Shown piece after piece: positions 1-7,800 of a DNA stretch of 64,000 nt. Position 1 is the stretch's first letter; the number at the start of each line of letters is the position of its first letter. The stretch is taken from contig NZ_CP039432.1 in NCBI RefSeq assembly GCF_005484805.1, positions 2,418,001-2,482,000 on the forward strand, in the 5' to 3' direction. The translations under genes and the position numbers were made by a program. The notes below the pieces were generated by a model, which saw only the letters and a program-made list of their open reading frames with translations, had not been told where the DNA came from and made no database searches. The stretch is from Rhodococcus sp. SGAir0479 (GTDB lineage: Bacteria > Actinomycetota > Actinomycetes > Mycobacteriales > Mycobacteriaceae).

Positions 1-81
1 GTCCCCGAGCCGGTCCAGCAATGCGATCGCGTCCGCCACGTCGGCGGCGCGCTCGTATTCGAACAACCCCGGAACCTGCAT
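1..81 (-). CDS. FAD-binding subunit of molybdenum hydroxylase (CoxM-type), N-terminal fragment
   Basis: Only the first 27 codons are present; the gene runs off the left edge. They read MQVPGLFEYERAADVADAIA and continue LLDRLGD. This matches the usual N-terminus of the medium, FAD-binding subunit of CO/xanthine/aldehyde dehydrogenases (PxxFEY then a helix ending in LL..LG). A GAGGAG ribosome site lies 6 bases before the ATG. The same-strand gene just upstream in transcription order is xdhC, whose products help mature molybdenum cofactor in exactly this enzyme class, which supports the call. The catalytic large subunit and the small iron-sulfur subunit would lie outside the window. Confidence 0.6.
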   Translation of the reverse strand, partial: MQVPGLFEYERAADVADAIALLDRLGD

Positions 82-176
82 GTGACACTCCTCACAGAGC
101 GTGATGGTTCCAGCCTGTGCCCGGCCGAGCCCGTCGTCAAGGCCGATTCAGTGATTGCTTCATCGCGGCACCGCAA

Positions 177-1304
177 TCATCCGGAAGGTTCGTGATGGAT
201 ACGTCCGCCCAGGTCACGCAGGCGCCGACCGCGTCCGCCCCACCGCGCGGCGATGATCTCCGCTGCGATGGACACCGCGGTCTCCTCCGGCGTCCGGGCC
301 CCGAGGTCGAGCCCGATCGGACTCGACAGACGGGCCAGTTCGGTGTCGGTGAGGCCGGCGTCGCGCAGGCGCTGCAGTCGGTCGAGATGGGTGCGCTCGG
401 ACCCCATCGCCCCGACGTACCCCACCTCCGGGAGCCGGAGGGCGACACTCAGCAGCGGGACGTCGAACTTGGGGTCGTGGGTGAGCACGCAGATCACCGT
501 CCGCCGATCGAGCGCGCCGGCGGCGGCCTGCGCGGACAGGTAGCGGTGCGGCCAGTCGACCACCACCTCGTCGGCGGTCGGGAAGCGGCTCGCGGTCGCG
601 AACACCGCCCGCGCGTCACATACCGTCACGCGATAGCCGAGGAACGACCCCTGCCGCGCAACGGCCGCCGCGAAGTCGATGGCGCCGAACACCAGCATGC
701 GTGGCGGCGGCGCGTAACTGGCGACGAACACCCGCATCCCATCGCCGCGACGCTGGCCGTCGGGCCCGTACTCGAGTACCGCGGTCCGTCCCGCCGCGAG
801 CATCCCCCGGCCGTCGTCGACCACGGCCTGATCGATGCGCGCGGAGCCCAGCGATCCGTCGGCCGAGTCGGGCCGGACGACCAGGTGTCGTCCGATCCGG
901 GACCGGTCGGCGTGGTCGACGACGGCGGCGACCGCGACCGGGCGACCCGCATCGACGTCCGCGGCCACGGCGCCGAGACCGGGGAACGTGCGGCGCGAGA
1001 CGGGCTCGACGAACACGTCGAGAATGCCGCCGCACGTGAGTCCGACGGCGAACGCGTCCTCGTCGCTGACGCCGTACCGTTCGAGGACGGGTGCTCCCGT
1101 GCCGACGACCTCGGTCGCCAACTCGTACACCGCACCCTCGACGCAGCCCCCGGAGACAGAGCCGGCGACCGTTCCGTCCGGTGCCACCACCATGGCGGCG
1201 CCCGGATCGCGCGGCGCCGACCGGAACGCCGCGACGACCGTGCCCAGTCCCGCGGTGTCCCCCGCCCGCCAGATGTCGAGCAGCTCGGGCAGGACGTCGC
1301 GCAT
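177..1304 (-). CDS. XdhC/CoxI family molybdenum-hydroxylase maturation protein
   Basis: A 375-residue protein of the XdhC/CoxI family. These proteins bind molybdenum cofactor and help its sulfuration and insertion into xanthine- and CO-dehydrogenase-type enzymes. The N-terminal XdhC domain has the SVSGGCVEGAVYELA segment (about residues 48-62) and a TCGG motif near residue 110. The C-terminal half is the Rossmann-like XdhC_C domain, with MLVFGAIDFA, a VCDAR-type strand end and VGAMGSERTH. Length is normal for the family. The start is set by GGGAGG seven bases upstream of ATG. The gene is divergent from the LysR gene starting at 1393 and precedes the CoxM-type fragment on the same strand, so it probably belongs to a molybdenum hydroxylase operon that continues leftward. 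Confidence 0.85.
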   Translation of the reverse strand: MRDVLPELLDIWRAGDTAGLGTVVAAFRSAPRDPGAAMVVAPDGTVAGSVSGGCVEGAVYELATEVVGTGAPVLERYGVSDEDAFAVGLTCGGILDVFVEPVSRRTFPGLGAVAADVDAGRPVAVAAVVDHADRSRIGRHLVVRPDSADGSLGSARIDQAVVDDGRGMLAAGRTAVLEYGPDGQRRGDGMRVFVASYAPPPRMLVFGAIDFAAAVARQGSFLGYRVTVCDARAVFATASRFPTADEVVVDWPHRYLSAQAAAGALDRRTVICVLTHDPKFDVPLLSVALRLPEVGYVGAMGSERTHLDRLQRLRDAGLTDTELARLSSPIGLDLGARTPEETAVSIAAEIIAARWGGRGRRLRDLGGRIHHEPSG

Positions 1305-1392
1305 GTGTCAGCCTCCCTGCCCCGGCCGGCGCGGCTCGCGGCGACGGCCGATTCGCGGATGTCGATCTCTGCCGGGACGTAGGCTCGGGTCC

Positions 1393-2349
1393 GTGACACC
1401 CGCTCAACTGCGAGCCTATTCCGCGGTGGTGCGGCTCGGATCGGTTCGAGCGGCGGCACGCGAACTGGGCATGACGGATTCGGGTGTCTCCATGCACATC
1501 GCCCAGCTCCGCAAGGAACTCGACGATCCGCTCTACAGCCGCCGGCCGTCCGGGCTGGCCTTCACCCCCGGCGGTCTGCGGCTCGCCAGCCGCGCCGTCG
1601 AGATCCTCGGCCTGCAACAGCAGACGGCGCTCGAGGTGAGCCAGGCCGGGCACGGGCGGCGCCTGCTGCGGATCGCGGCGTCGCCGCTGTTCGCAGAGCA
1701 CGCCGCCCCCGGTCTGATCGCGTTGTTCGCGAGCCGAGCCAAGGACCTGTCCGTCGAGTTGAGCGTGCACCCGATGCGGCAGTTCGCGAATCTCGTCTCC
1801 TCGCGTGCGGTCGACGTCGCACTGGGCCCCCGCACGCCGGGCGACCGGCAACCGCTGTTCGTGCACCCCTTCTTGCAGTACGAGGTGCTGACCGTGTGCG
1901 CGCCCGACCATTCGCTGGCGCGCACCCGGCCGTCGATCCGGCACCTCCGAGAACAGCAGTGGTTTCTGGGCCCGTCCGCCGCCGGCGGCGACGGCGTCAC
2001 CCGCCACATGCTCCGCGCACTCGACATTCCCCGCGAACAGCAGCGCATGTTCCAGAGCGACGCCGCCGCCGTGGAGGCCGTGCGGCGGTCGTCGGCCCTG
2101 ACGCTCGCGCTCGGTTTCGCGATCGGGGACCAGCTCTCCGCCGGCTCCCTCGGGCTGGTCGAGGGCCCGGAACTCCGTGCGGCCGGTGAGTGGTGCGCGA
2201 CCACGCTGCCGCATCAGCACCTGCAGCCCGCCGCGTCCGAACTGCTGCACTTCGTCGGCACGCCCCGGTGCATCCAGGCGATGATTCGCGGCACCGGTGT
2301 CGATGTCAGCCACTTCAAGCCGAAGGTCCACGTCACGCTGTGGAGCTGA
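1393..2349 (+). CDS. LysR-family transcriptional regulator
   Basis: 318 residues starting at GTG. The N-terminal winged helix-turn-helix covers about residues 1-60: TPAQLRAYSAVVRLGSVRAA, then SGVSMHIAQLRKEL and LYSRRPSGLAFTPGG. A LysR substrate-binding domain fills the rest, with the usual length of 300-320 residues. The open frame extends far upstream, but that part lies antisense to xdhC and has no family similarity, so the start is placed at the GTG in front of TPAQLRAY. It is transcribed divergently from xdhC with about 90 bases between the starts. By the common LysR arrangement it probably controls the xdhC/molybdenum-hydroxylase operon. The effector is unknown. Confidence 0.85.
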   Translation: MTPAQLRAYSAVVRLGSVRAAARELGMTDSGVSMHIAQLRKELDDPLYSRRPSGLAFTPGGLRLASRAVEILGLQQQTALEVSQAGHGRRLLRIAASPLFAEHAAPGLIALFASRAKDLSVELSVHPMRQFANLVSSRAVDVALGPRTPGDRQPLFVHPFLQYEVLTVCAPDHSLARTRPSIRHLREQQWFLGPSAAGGDGVTRHMLRALDIPREQQRMFQSDAAAVEAVRRSSALTLALGFAIGDQLSAGSLGLVEGPELRAAGEWCATTLPHQHLQPAASELLHFVGTPRCIQAMIRGTGVDVSHFKPKVHVTLWS

Positions 2350-2420
2350 CCGGGACGGTCCCGACACCGGTGACCCGGATGTGCATTTGATCCCCGTTCA
2401 GCGGGTATGCTTCTGGCCGC

Positions 2421-2497
2421 GCCTCCGTAGCTCAGTTGGATAGAGCAAGAGCCTTCTAATCTCTAGGTCGCAGGTTCGATTCCTGCCGGGGGCACCA
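2421..2497 (+). tRNA. tRNA-Arg (anticodon TCT)
   Basis: A full cloverleaf with 3' ACCA encoded. The 7-bp acceptor stem starts GCCTCCG and contains one T-G pair. The D arm (GCTC/GAGC) and T arm (GCAGG TTCGATT CCTGC) are regular. The anticodon loop is CTTCTAA, so the anticodon is TCT. The lowest anticodon-stem pair (31-39) is a C-T mismatch, which is unusual. The gene borders the low-GC island on its 3' side, a common integration arrangement, but I could not find a repeated 3' tRNA end marking the far border. Confidence 0.88.
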
Positions 2498-2537
2498 GAT
2501 AGTGCTCATTCAAACCTTCGACACGGTCGGGGCTTTT

Positions 2538-2783
2538 CTATTTGTGCCCCGACGAGGGTGACGTCGCGGTTGGGTAGCCCCCCGTCGTTGGGCCAGGCGT
2601 TCCGACGGTGGCAACCTGCGGCGCGCAATGCCGCCTTTGCTCCTCCTTGAGCAGGTCGAGGGGAATGGCCCCGACGTAGTGGGCCTGGAGCAGGCGGGTG
2701 CGCTCATTGGTTGTGCGTTGCTTCTGGGTAGCCAATCGCGCCGCTCTGCCTCGATCCGTGCGTGCGTCGCTGCAAGTCATCAC
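2538..2783 (-). pseudogene. Large serine recombinase, C-terminal remnant
   Basis: The readable frame contains NERTRLLQAHYVGAIPLDLL followed by KEEQRR. This resembles the conserved zinc-ribbon/coiled-coil stretch of large serine recombinases (typical pattern E..KLLqAHYagAiPldLLk.EQdRI). The frame then becomes unrelated (HCAPQVATVG...), and the catalytic N-terminal domain is absent in the upstream direction. It is therefore read as a decayed integrase fragment beside the tRNA-Arg, consistent with an old site-specific integration event. The match is from memory of the family. Confidence 0.6.
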
Positions 2784-2911
2784 TGGGTGGTTTCGCGTCG
2801 TGCTTCAGGCGTCAGCTGGATGACGCGGTACTCCGCGGCGACCAGGTCTTCGACCTCCACGATGCGAACCGCCTTCCGGGTGCAGTTGGTCAACCTTTCG
2901 TGGCGACTGGT

Positions 2912-3119
2912 GATGAGTTGCGTGCGGTCGATCTTGTATGGTCTGTCCGGAAAAACGTCACGGTCGACTGGCAGTACAGGGAGTCGGTCCGCGCAGCTGT
3001 GTGGACCTAGTCGCGCCGTTTGCTCCGAAATAGGACTTCCATCGGATCTTGAGGGCAGGGCGGTCGAGCTTGTGCTTCAGCAGACGGAACTCTTCGCGGA
3101 TGCAGGCGGGGGTATGTAG
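2912..3119 (+). pseudogene. Type I restriction endonuclease HsdR, C-terminal remnant
   Basis: Two frames carry successive parts of the HsdR C-terminal helical region. DELRAVDLVWSVRKNVTVDW then QYRESVRAAVW lie in one frame, ending at a TAG at 3008-3010. LEGRAVELVLQQTELFADAG lies in another frame, ending at 3119. In intact HsdR proteins these segments are contiguous (...VDWxxRExVRA...YPPDxxExAxxxVLxQxELL). Everything upstream, including the helicase and nuclease domains, is missing. No hsdM or hsdS is present. It is a relic of a restriction system in the island. Confidence 0.5.
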
Positions 3120-3158
3120 TCGATCTGTGCTACGAATCGGCGTCTTTGGGGAGGATCC

Positions 3159-3515
3159 ATGGCTAATTGGGCGCAGTTCTGGGCGGTTGACATGCACGTT
3201 CATACGCCAGGATCTCAGAATGCAAAGAGCGAGAACTACAGCACACCCGCCGAAATTGTTCATGCGGCTATTGACGCCGGCCTGGACGCCATGGATCATC
3301 TAGAGGGTGGTGCCACGCCTTTCAAGCGACGCTCGTCGAAATTGAAGGTCTCGGTCATGTCTGTCTTGCGAGCAGATAGTGGCATCCACAAAGGACAGTC
3401 TCTTTGCGATTTCGCCGAATCGGCGGAGCCGACGCGACCAACTCAATCGGTCGACACTCACCTGAGGAGAAATGGCTATGACTGGCCCACCGGGCGGCAC
3501 CTACGAACGCAATGA
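3159..3515 (+). pseudogene. PHP-domain protein, truncated N-terminus
   Basis: A 118-codon frame with a good GGAGG site before the ATG. Residues 1-45 match the start of PHP-domain phosphoesterases: FWAVDMHVHTPGS with the metal-binding HxH, then AEIVHAAIDAGLDAMDH. The usual continuation (TDHN.. and the other metal ligands) is lost after that, and the rest shows no similarity I recognise. PHP proteins that begin this way are normally several hundred residues long and often carry an ATPase domain, so this is a truncated relic. Its stop lies inside the following ATPase gene, so a short peptide could still be made. Confidence 0.55.
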
Positions 3516-4716
3516 TGGGCACCTCATTAAAGTGCTGGAAGTACTCGATCAAGGCGAAGCCTTCTTAGGACGTACTTCCAATGGAAGTATTGCCCGGTTT
3601 TCGGTGGGGTCCGTAGCTGCTATAAACCGCGGTGATGTGATATTTTTCAGCGATCGAGGATGGGAGATCGCACCCCGAAGCGCCTGGCCTGAACTTCCTG
3701 AAGTCGCGATTGTTCGCCGGATTTTAGAAGACGGTGTACTGATAGAAGTAGGGTCAAGCATACGACTTCTTCCAGGGAAGCCAACAATTCAAGTCAGCGC
3801 CGGCAACACAGTACAGTTCAACGACGTCGATGGAATTACCAGGATTCTTCATGACTCGCCCGTTCGATACCGCGATTCCGGAGTCGATGACGATGGCCTT
3901 AACGAATACCTTGTTCAACTTGAAGAGGATGGGCCGGGGTTCGATTCGTTCGGCGGGTATCATCACGTACGCGATCGGGCCGTAGAGCTGATAGAAACAC
4001 AACTAAAGAATAGGGATCGCCTTCGCGATATCGGCGCGCGCCAGATGAAAGGCGTCATATTTTCAGGTCCGCCAGGAACTGGGAAGACCCATCTTGCGCG
4101 CATCATCGCACGGGAGTCTGGAGCGGCATTCTTTCTCGTAAGCGGTCCATCGATTGTTAGCAAGTGGGTGGGGGATAGTGAGGAAACTCTTCGCCGCATC
4201 TTCGAGGCCGCGTCCAGCGAGGATCGTGCGATAATCTTTTTCGACGAGATCGACAGTATCGCGGAACGCCGAACGAGTGACTCTCACGAGGCATCCAAGC
4301 GAGTCGTTGCTCAACTGCTGACACTACTCGATGGGTTTGATCAAAAATCGAGTAATGTAGTCGTAATCGCTGCAACAAACCGTATTTCAGATATCGATGA
4401 TGCACTGCTACGTCCAGGAAGGTTCGACTGGGAAATTTCGTTCGACTTACCGACCGCACAAGATCGCCATGAGATATTGGAAGCTAGCGCGCGAAATCTG
4501 GCAACACTAGACGATCTCCCAATTGCCGAGGTTGCCGCACTGACAGACGGGTGGTCTGCGGCTCGACTGAACTCTATCTGGACCGAGGCGTCGCTCGTCG
4601 CTGCTGGAGATAATCGAAGCTCTATTTCGGGCGAAGATCTGGCCCTAGCTTTCGAGCGCGTCGCTTCGAGACCGAGTCGAACCAGTAAGCAAGCGGAGGT
4701 AAGTCATGTCAATTAG
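3478..4716 (+). CDS. AAA+ ATPase (Cdc48/proteasomal-ATPase-like unfoldase), island gene 1
   Basis: A 412-residue single-ring AAA+ ATPase. Counting from the alternative ATG at 3472: two small beta-rich N-terminal modules fill about residues 10-130, reminiscent of the OB-type domains of Mpa/ARC proteasomal ATPases. The AAA domain follows. It has Walker A GPPGTGKT (199-206), an aromatic pore loop KWVGDSE (231-237), Walker B IIFFDEID (254-261), sensor ATNR (301-304) and arginine fingers in RPGRFD (314-319). A C-terminal helical lid completes it. All catalytic elements are present, so it should be active, probably as a protein-remodelling or unfolding machine. GAGGAG is better spaced for the ATG at 3478 than for 3472. 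The last 11 bases overlap the next gene, implying translational coupling. GC content is near 50%, unlike the chromosome. The substrate is unknown. Confidence 0.85.
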   Translation: MTGPPGGTYERNDGHLIKVLEVLDQGEAFLGRTSNGSIARFSVGSVAAINRGDVIFFSDRGWEIAPRSAWPELPEVAIVRRILEDGVLIEVGSSIRLLPGKPTIQVSAGNTVQFNDVDGITRILHDSPVRYRDSGVDDDGLNEYLVQLEEDGPGFDSFGGYHHVRDRAVELIETQLKNRDRLRDIGARQMKGVIFSGPPGTGKTHLARIIARESGAAFFLVSGPSIVSKWVGDSEETLRRIFEAASSEDRAIIFFDEIDSIAERRTSDSHEASKRVVAQLLTLLDGFDQKSSNVVVIAATNRISDIDDALLRPGRFDWEISFDLPTAQDRHEILEASARNLATLDDLPIAEVAALTDGWSAARLNSIWTEASLVAAGDNRSSISGEDLALAFERVASRPSRTSKQAEVSHVN

Positions 4717-6070
4717 GTCATGGTGGGCGGAATGGCGCCAAAGAAGATCCGAAACGAAGGATTTAAAGAAGAGTTCATCGCAGCGGCCCTTGCGCGAGTT
4801 TGTGTACCTTGATGAGGTCTCACTTCGCAGCCTCCTAACTTCCCAGAAAGATACAATTCCTGAGCAAGTGTCGCGAGCGATTTCACAGGCAGAGGAAGCT
4901 GAAGTTACGGGTAAGGTTGCAGCAGGCAACGATGTCTTGGGGAAGGCGGAGTTGGGCTCGCGCTTCAAGACTAGCAACTCTAACAATGTCCAGACATCAC
5001 GAAAAGCGATCGTTCAAACCCTCTTCAACGAATTGTATGACGATGCAAGCATTGAGTATGCAATTAAGGTATCGAAGGTAGCACCTAGACCGGCCAGCAA
5101 TGTTGATTCTGCCATTAAGCCAGTCGGTAGATACGGCGCAGTGCCGGCCAGTGTATTCACGCGCGGGACTCTCATCGAAGTGGAAGTGTCACTAGATGTA
5201 GACCCGGTATTCAAATTGAGAACCATGATGTCCGAGATTGAAGCGATGGCAAAAGAGTCCGGCGAGCTGTTTGGTTCCGCGGGGCAGGCTATGCTTCGCG
5301 AGGTCGGTCCGATGAACCAGTTTATTGAGCGCTTGCTCGCGGGCCTAATTCCAATTCGAGCGAAGGCAACTTCGCTGTCGGTGATCGAAGTCGATGGTCA
5401 GGAATATATCGTTGATAATAGAATCATCGATCAGATTGACGTCGTACGGCGCCCCCTTGAGGTTGTTGGCGTGACTGAGCATATTGGCTACTGGAAAGAT
5501 ATTCGTCGAGTTCTATTCTCATCGTCGAGGGTTAAAGTATTGTGCCGCGTAGCGCGAGACGGGATTCACCACCGTTGGACGCCAGTTAAACTTGCGCACT
5601 TGTTTAATGATGTTTCACCCGAACTCGCTGACCAGATCAACGAAGCTGGTCGCACTGGCATTTCCGGGCTTCGCGACTCCGGCGCAAGCGCTGATATCGG
5701 GGTGCTCCAGCAGGCTCTTCGGTTCTACCGGCAGGAGCTCGAGAAGGTCGCCGATGTCGAACTCGACGGAAAGGATCGAGACGAACTTGACGTTGAGCTG
5801 CAAGGTTTGAGTTCGGACGGGTCAACATCTTCGGTTCAGCGGCAGGCATTTGCGACAGTCTATCGCGCTGTGGCCGCAAAAAGCGGAAAGGAAGAACTTC
5901 TTAACCCGGACGCCGATCTTGCGGCAAGGAATTTCGCTCGTGCCTCGGCGGGGTTGTCGCTATCCCCAGCATTCGGTTCTCGTGTGGAAATCGCGACCCA
6001 TGAGACAGAGAGGTCAAGCGAGGCCGATAGTAGACTTCTCGATGTTGAGTTTGTGGCAATATACTGGTAG
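4706..6070 (+). CDS. DUF6414-like protein, partner of the AAA+ ATPase, island gene 2
   Basis: 454 residues with no signal peptide and no clear membrane segment. After a basic N-terminus (about residues 1-28) comes REFVYLDEVSLRSLLTSQ (30-47). Next is an Ala/Glu-rich helix, then SRFKTSNSNNVQTSRKAIVQ (85-104). This resembles the opening of DUF6414-family proteins as I remember them; the family has no assigned role that I know of. The rest mixes alpha and beta segments with a charged region around 370-395. The start follows GGAGG with a 6-base spacer. It overlaps the ATPase gene by 11 bases, so the two are co-expressed and probably form one system, with this protein as adaptor, sensor or effector. 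GC content matches the ATPase, pointing to joint acquisition. Function is not assigned. Confidence 0.75.
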   Translation: MSIRSWWAEWRQRRSETKDLKKSSSQRPLREFVYLDEVSLRSLLTSQKDTIPEQVSRAISQAEEAEVTGKVAAGNDVLGKAELGSRFKTSNSNNVQTSRKAIVQTLFNELYDDASIEYAIKVSKVAPRPASNVDSAIKPVGRYGAVPASVFTRGTLIEVEVSLDVDPVFKLRTMMSEIEAMAKESGELFGSAGQAMLREVGPMNQFIERLLAGLIPIRAKATSLSVIEVDGQEYIVDNRIIDQIDVVRRPLEVVGVTEHIGYWKDIRRVLFSSSRVKVLCRVARDGIHHRWTPVKLAHLFNDVSPELADQINEAGRTGISGLRDSGASADIGVLQQALRFYRQELEKVADVELDGKDRDELDVELQGLSSDGSTSSVQRQAFATVYRAVAAKSGKEELLNPDADLAARNFARASAGLSLSPAFGSRVEIATHETERSSEADSRLLDVEFVAIYW

Positions 6071-6090
6071 TCACTCGCTCGGAATGCACA

Positions 6091-6410
6091 CTATGGCAAC
6101 CAGGAAGTAGGCATGTCCGATACCAACGTCCACTCAACGGGATCGATAGCTTCGTCGCAGCGGGCGTAGTAGCGGCTAGTATTATAGGCCGCTGGGGTCG
6201 TTGTATGCACGCCCGCTCGCTTAGACACCTTGCCGACCGTGCTCGCTCCGAGGCCAAACGTCTTTCCAATACGTTTTGCCAATCTGCACCGTTGATCACC
6301 CCTCCCGGTAGTGCGCCGATGGTCTGACGGTGTATCCCGAATCGCTCGGCCAGCTCGTAGGCAGTTGCATTACGGCGATACCCGTCGACGAACTTGTCGA
6401 TCTCGGCAAG
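6091..6410 (-). pseudogene. Helix-turn-helix protein of recombinase-associated type, frameshifted relic
   Basis: The upstream frame reads LAEIDKFVDGYRRNATAYEL then AERFGIHRQTIG, a resolvase/invertase-type helix-turn-helix. After a frameshift near 6280 a second one continues as AKRIGKTFGLGASTVGKVSK then RAGV. Tandem HTH units of this pattern are common in small actinobacterial proteins near mobile elements. No single frame spans both, so it is treated as broken. It lies convergent to the AAA+/DUF6414-like pair. Confidence 0.45.
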
Positions 6411-6749
6411 CATCGGCCAGTGGTTCGACCGGACGGCGGTGGGCAAGCATTGCGTGGCCGCCGTCTCGGTGCCACCTGGAAGTGCCGGCACAACGCATTC
6501 CTCGTCGATTATTCGCCGGAACGAACTTTTCCGGTTTGAAATGGCTTCACGCAGGAGCACTCGCGCGAAGCCACTCGGGCCCGTCCCAGGGGACAGGTTC
6601 AACCTGAAGTTTCACCCGGTCGAACACTCGATTCCCCCACACCGGGCGTTACCGTCTGTAGGTCGCTCGACCTCGTAACCTGATCTCAGGGGGAATACCT
6701 AAACACGCACTCACGGACCGGCGGCAGCCGGCTTGGCCGCCGTCACCCT
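6411..6749. other. Island border region without a recognised gene
   Basis: About 340 bases with no frame I can support. The only structure seen is an 8-bp inverted repeat, ATTCCCCC at 6631-6638 and GGGGGAAT at 6689-6696. Base composition returns to the chromosomal level across this stretch, so the right border of the low-GC island probably lies here. I see no copy of the tRNA-Arg 3' end. Confidence 0.5.
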
Positions 6750-7042
6750 ATGTTCGTCCTCGCCGCGTGCCGGGATGATTCCGGTTCGCGGCGCCCGCAA
6801 CGACGACCAACAAGACCGCCGTCACGTTCGCGGCGCAGGCCCCGGCATCGAGTCGCTCGACGACGCCGCCTCCGACTCCTGCACCGGTTGCCCAAGAGAC
6901 CGCTCCCGCGCCTCGCGGCGCGCCTGCGCCGGTGGTGGCACCGGCGGCCGCGCGGGCAGCCGGCGCCGCGCCGATCTACCGCGGACAGCCCGGGTACGCC
7001 AGCAAGCTCGACCGCGACAACGACGGTGTCGCCTGCGGGTGA
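6750..7042 (+). pseudogene. Excalibur-domain lipoprotein, frameshifted
   Basis: The start ATG opens MFVLAAC, which looks like the end of a lipoprotein signal with lipobox LAAC. That frame soon becomes arginine-rich nonsense. A second frame continues sensibly as a Thr/Pro/Ala-rich linker (TTTNKTAVTFAAQAPAS, then PPPTPAPVAQE). It ends in YRGQPGYASKLDRDNDGVAC plus Gly and stop, a calcium-binding excalibur motif (DxDxDGxxC). A TGA in this frame just before the linker prevents reading from an upstream start. The gene is thus broken by a small indel near 6780, or the assembly has an error there. Confidence 0.55.
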
Positions 7043-7203
7043 GTCGACGGGCGCTCCGGAACGGGTCCACGGGTGAAATCCGAGGGTGAGACTCGCAGTT
7101 TCAGGCCTTTCGGCTTGTTCACCCCCAGCGGTCCTGAGCTAACGTTCACTTGTCACCTCGAGTGACACGGTAGGTACGTACCCCCGACTATGTGCCTACC
7201 GGC

Positions 7204-7241
7204 GCCGGCCGGTGGTGGCAGGGAAGTTGCCACCGGCCGGC
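7204..7241 (-). terminator. GC-rich hairpin, probable terminator
   Basis: A perfect 12-bp stem (GCCGGCCGGTGG / CCACCGGCCGGC) with a 14-base loop. It lies just downstream of the 3' end of the LysR relic on the minus strand. There is no clear T tract. Confidence 0.5.
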
Positions 7242-7254
7242 GGCCTAAAACCTC

Positions 7255-7729
7255 TCAGGTGTCCGGACTGGTCTCCGTCACGCGCCGCGCAGCCCGAGCC
7301 GTCACGAAGTCCCGCAACCTGGCGGCAGCGCCACCCCCAGCCCGTGCGGGCCGAGCGAATCGCAGCGTCTCGAATTCCGTGTTCTCGAACACCGCCCGAG
7401 GCGCGAATCCCGCTTTTGCGCACCACGACTCCGTCAACTGCCGCAGGTGGTACGACGTCGGATTCGCGATGGACGGTTCGTCGGCGACTTCGCTGAGAGC
7501 AATCCGGGTGCGCATGGCCAGTTGGTGCCCGGTCGCCACTTTCATTCGAATGTTCTTTTCCCCGAGCGGAATCGACGGTAGATCCCCGGGTGCCGGAATC
7601 ACCACGGCGAGTTCGAGACTCCCGTCGCGAACCTGCGCGGCCAACGCCCTCCCCGTGTGCCTGCACCAGATGTAGGCTCACCCGCGGTGCGGCGCGAGGG
7701 CGGCGCTCATCAGCAGCTCTCCCGAGCAC
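7255..7729 (-). pseudogene. LysR-family regulator, C-terminal relic with frameshift
   Basis: In one frame PRVSLHLVQAHGE is visible near 7650-7690. After a frameshift it continues as AAQVRDGSLELAVVIPAPGD and on to the C-terminus. Together these are the effector-binding domain of a LysR regulator, including the typical PxVxLxLxxG and VRDGxLxLAVV stretches and ENTEFETLRFA. The DNA-binding N-terminal domain is absent: the upstream terminator of the next gene begins at 7741. It is a truncated and frameshifted relic with no expected activity. Confidence 0.6.
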
Positions 7730-7740
7730 TAACCCGACGG

Positions 7741-7778
7741 AGCCCGGCCCGCCCCGAGGAACGGGGACGGGCCGGGCT
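7741..7778 (-). terminator. Strong hairpin terminator after the DUF4185 gene
   Basis: AGCCCGGCCCG at 7741-7751 pairs with CGGGCCGGGCT at 7768-7778, and the inner CCCCG/CGGGG extends the stem. It lies 22 bases past the stop of the DUF4185 gene. Confidence 0.75.
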
Positions 7779-7800
7779 CGTCGGGAAACGGGCGCTCGCT

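Noticed and set aside
117-1382. Plus-strand frame of 421 codons over xdhC
   Set aside because: It is antisense to the XdhC gene, which has clear family motifs and a ribosome site. The LysR gene starts only at 1393.
616-2367. Minus-strand frame of 583 codons across xdhC and the LysR gene
   Set aside because: It is in a wrong frame over xdhC and antisense to LysR, with an arginine-rich composition.
2421-7042. A direct repeat of the tRNA-Arg 3' end that would mark the island's right attachment site
   Set aside because: I looked for copies of the T-arm and acceptor sequence through the island and its border and found none that is convincing. A computer search with mismatches would be needed.
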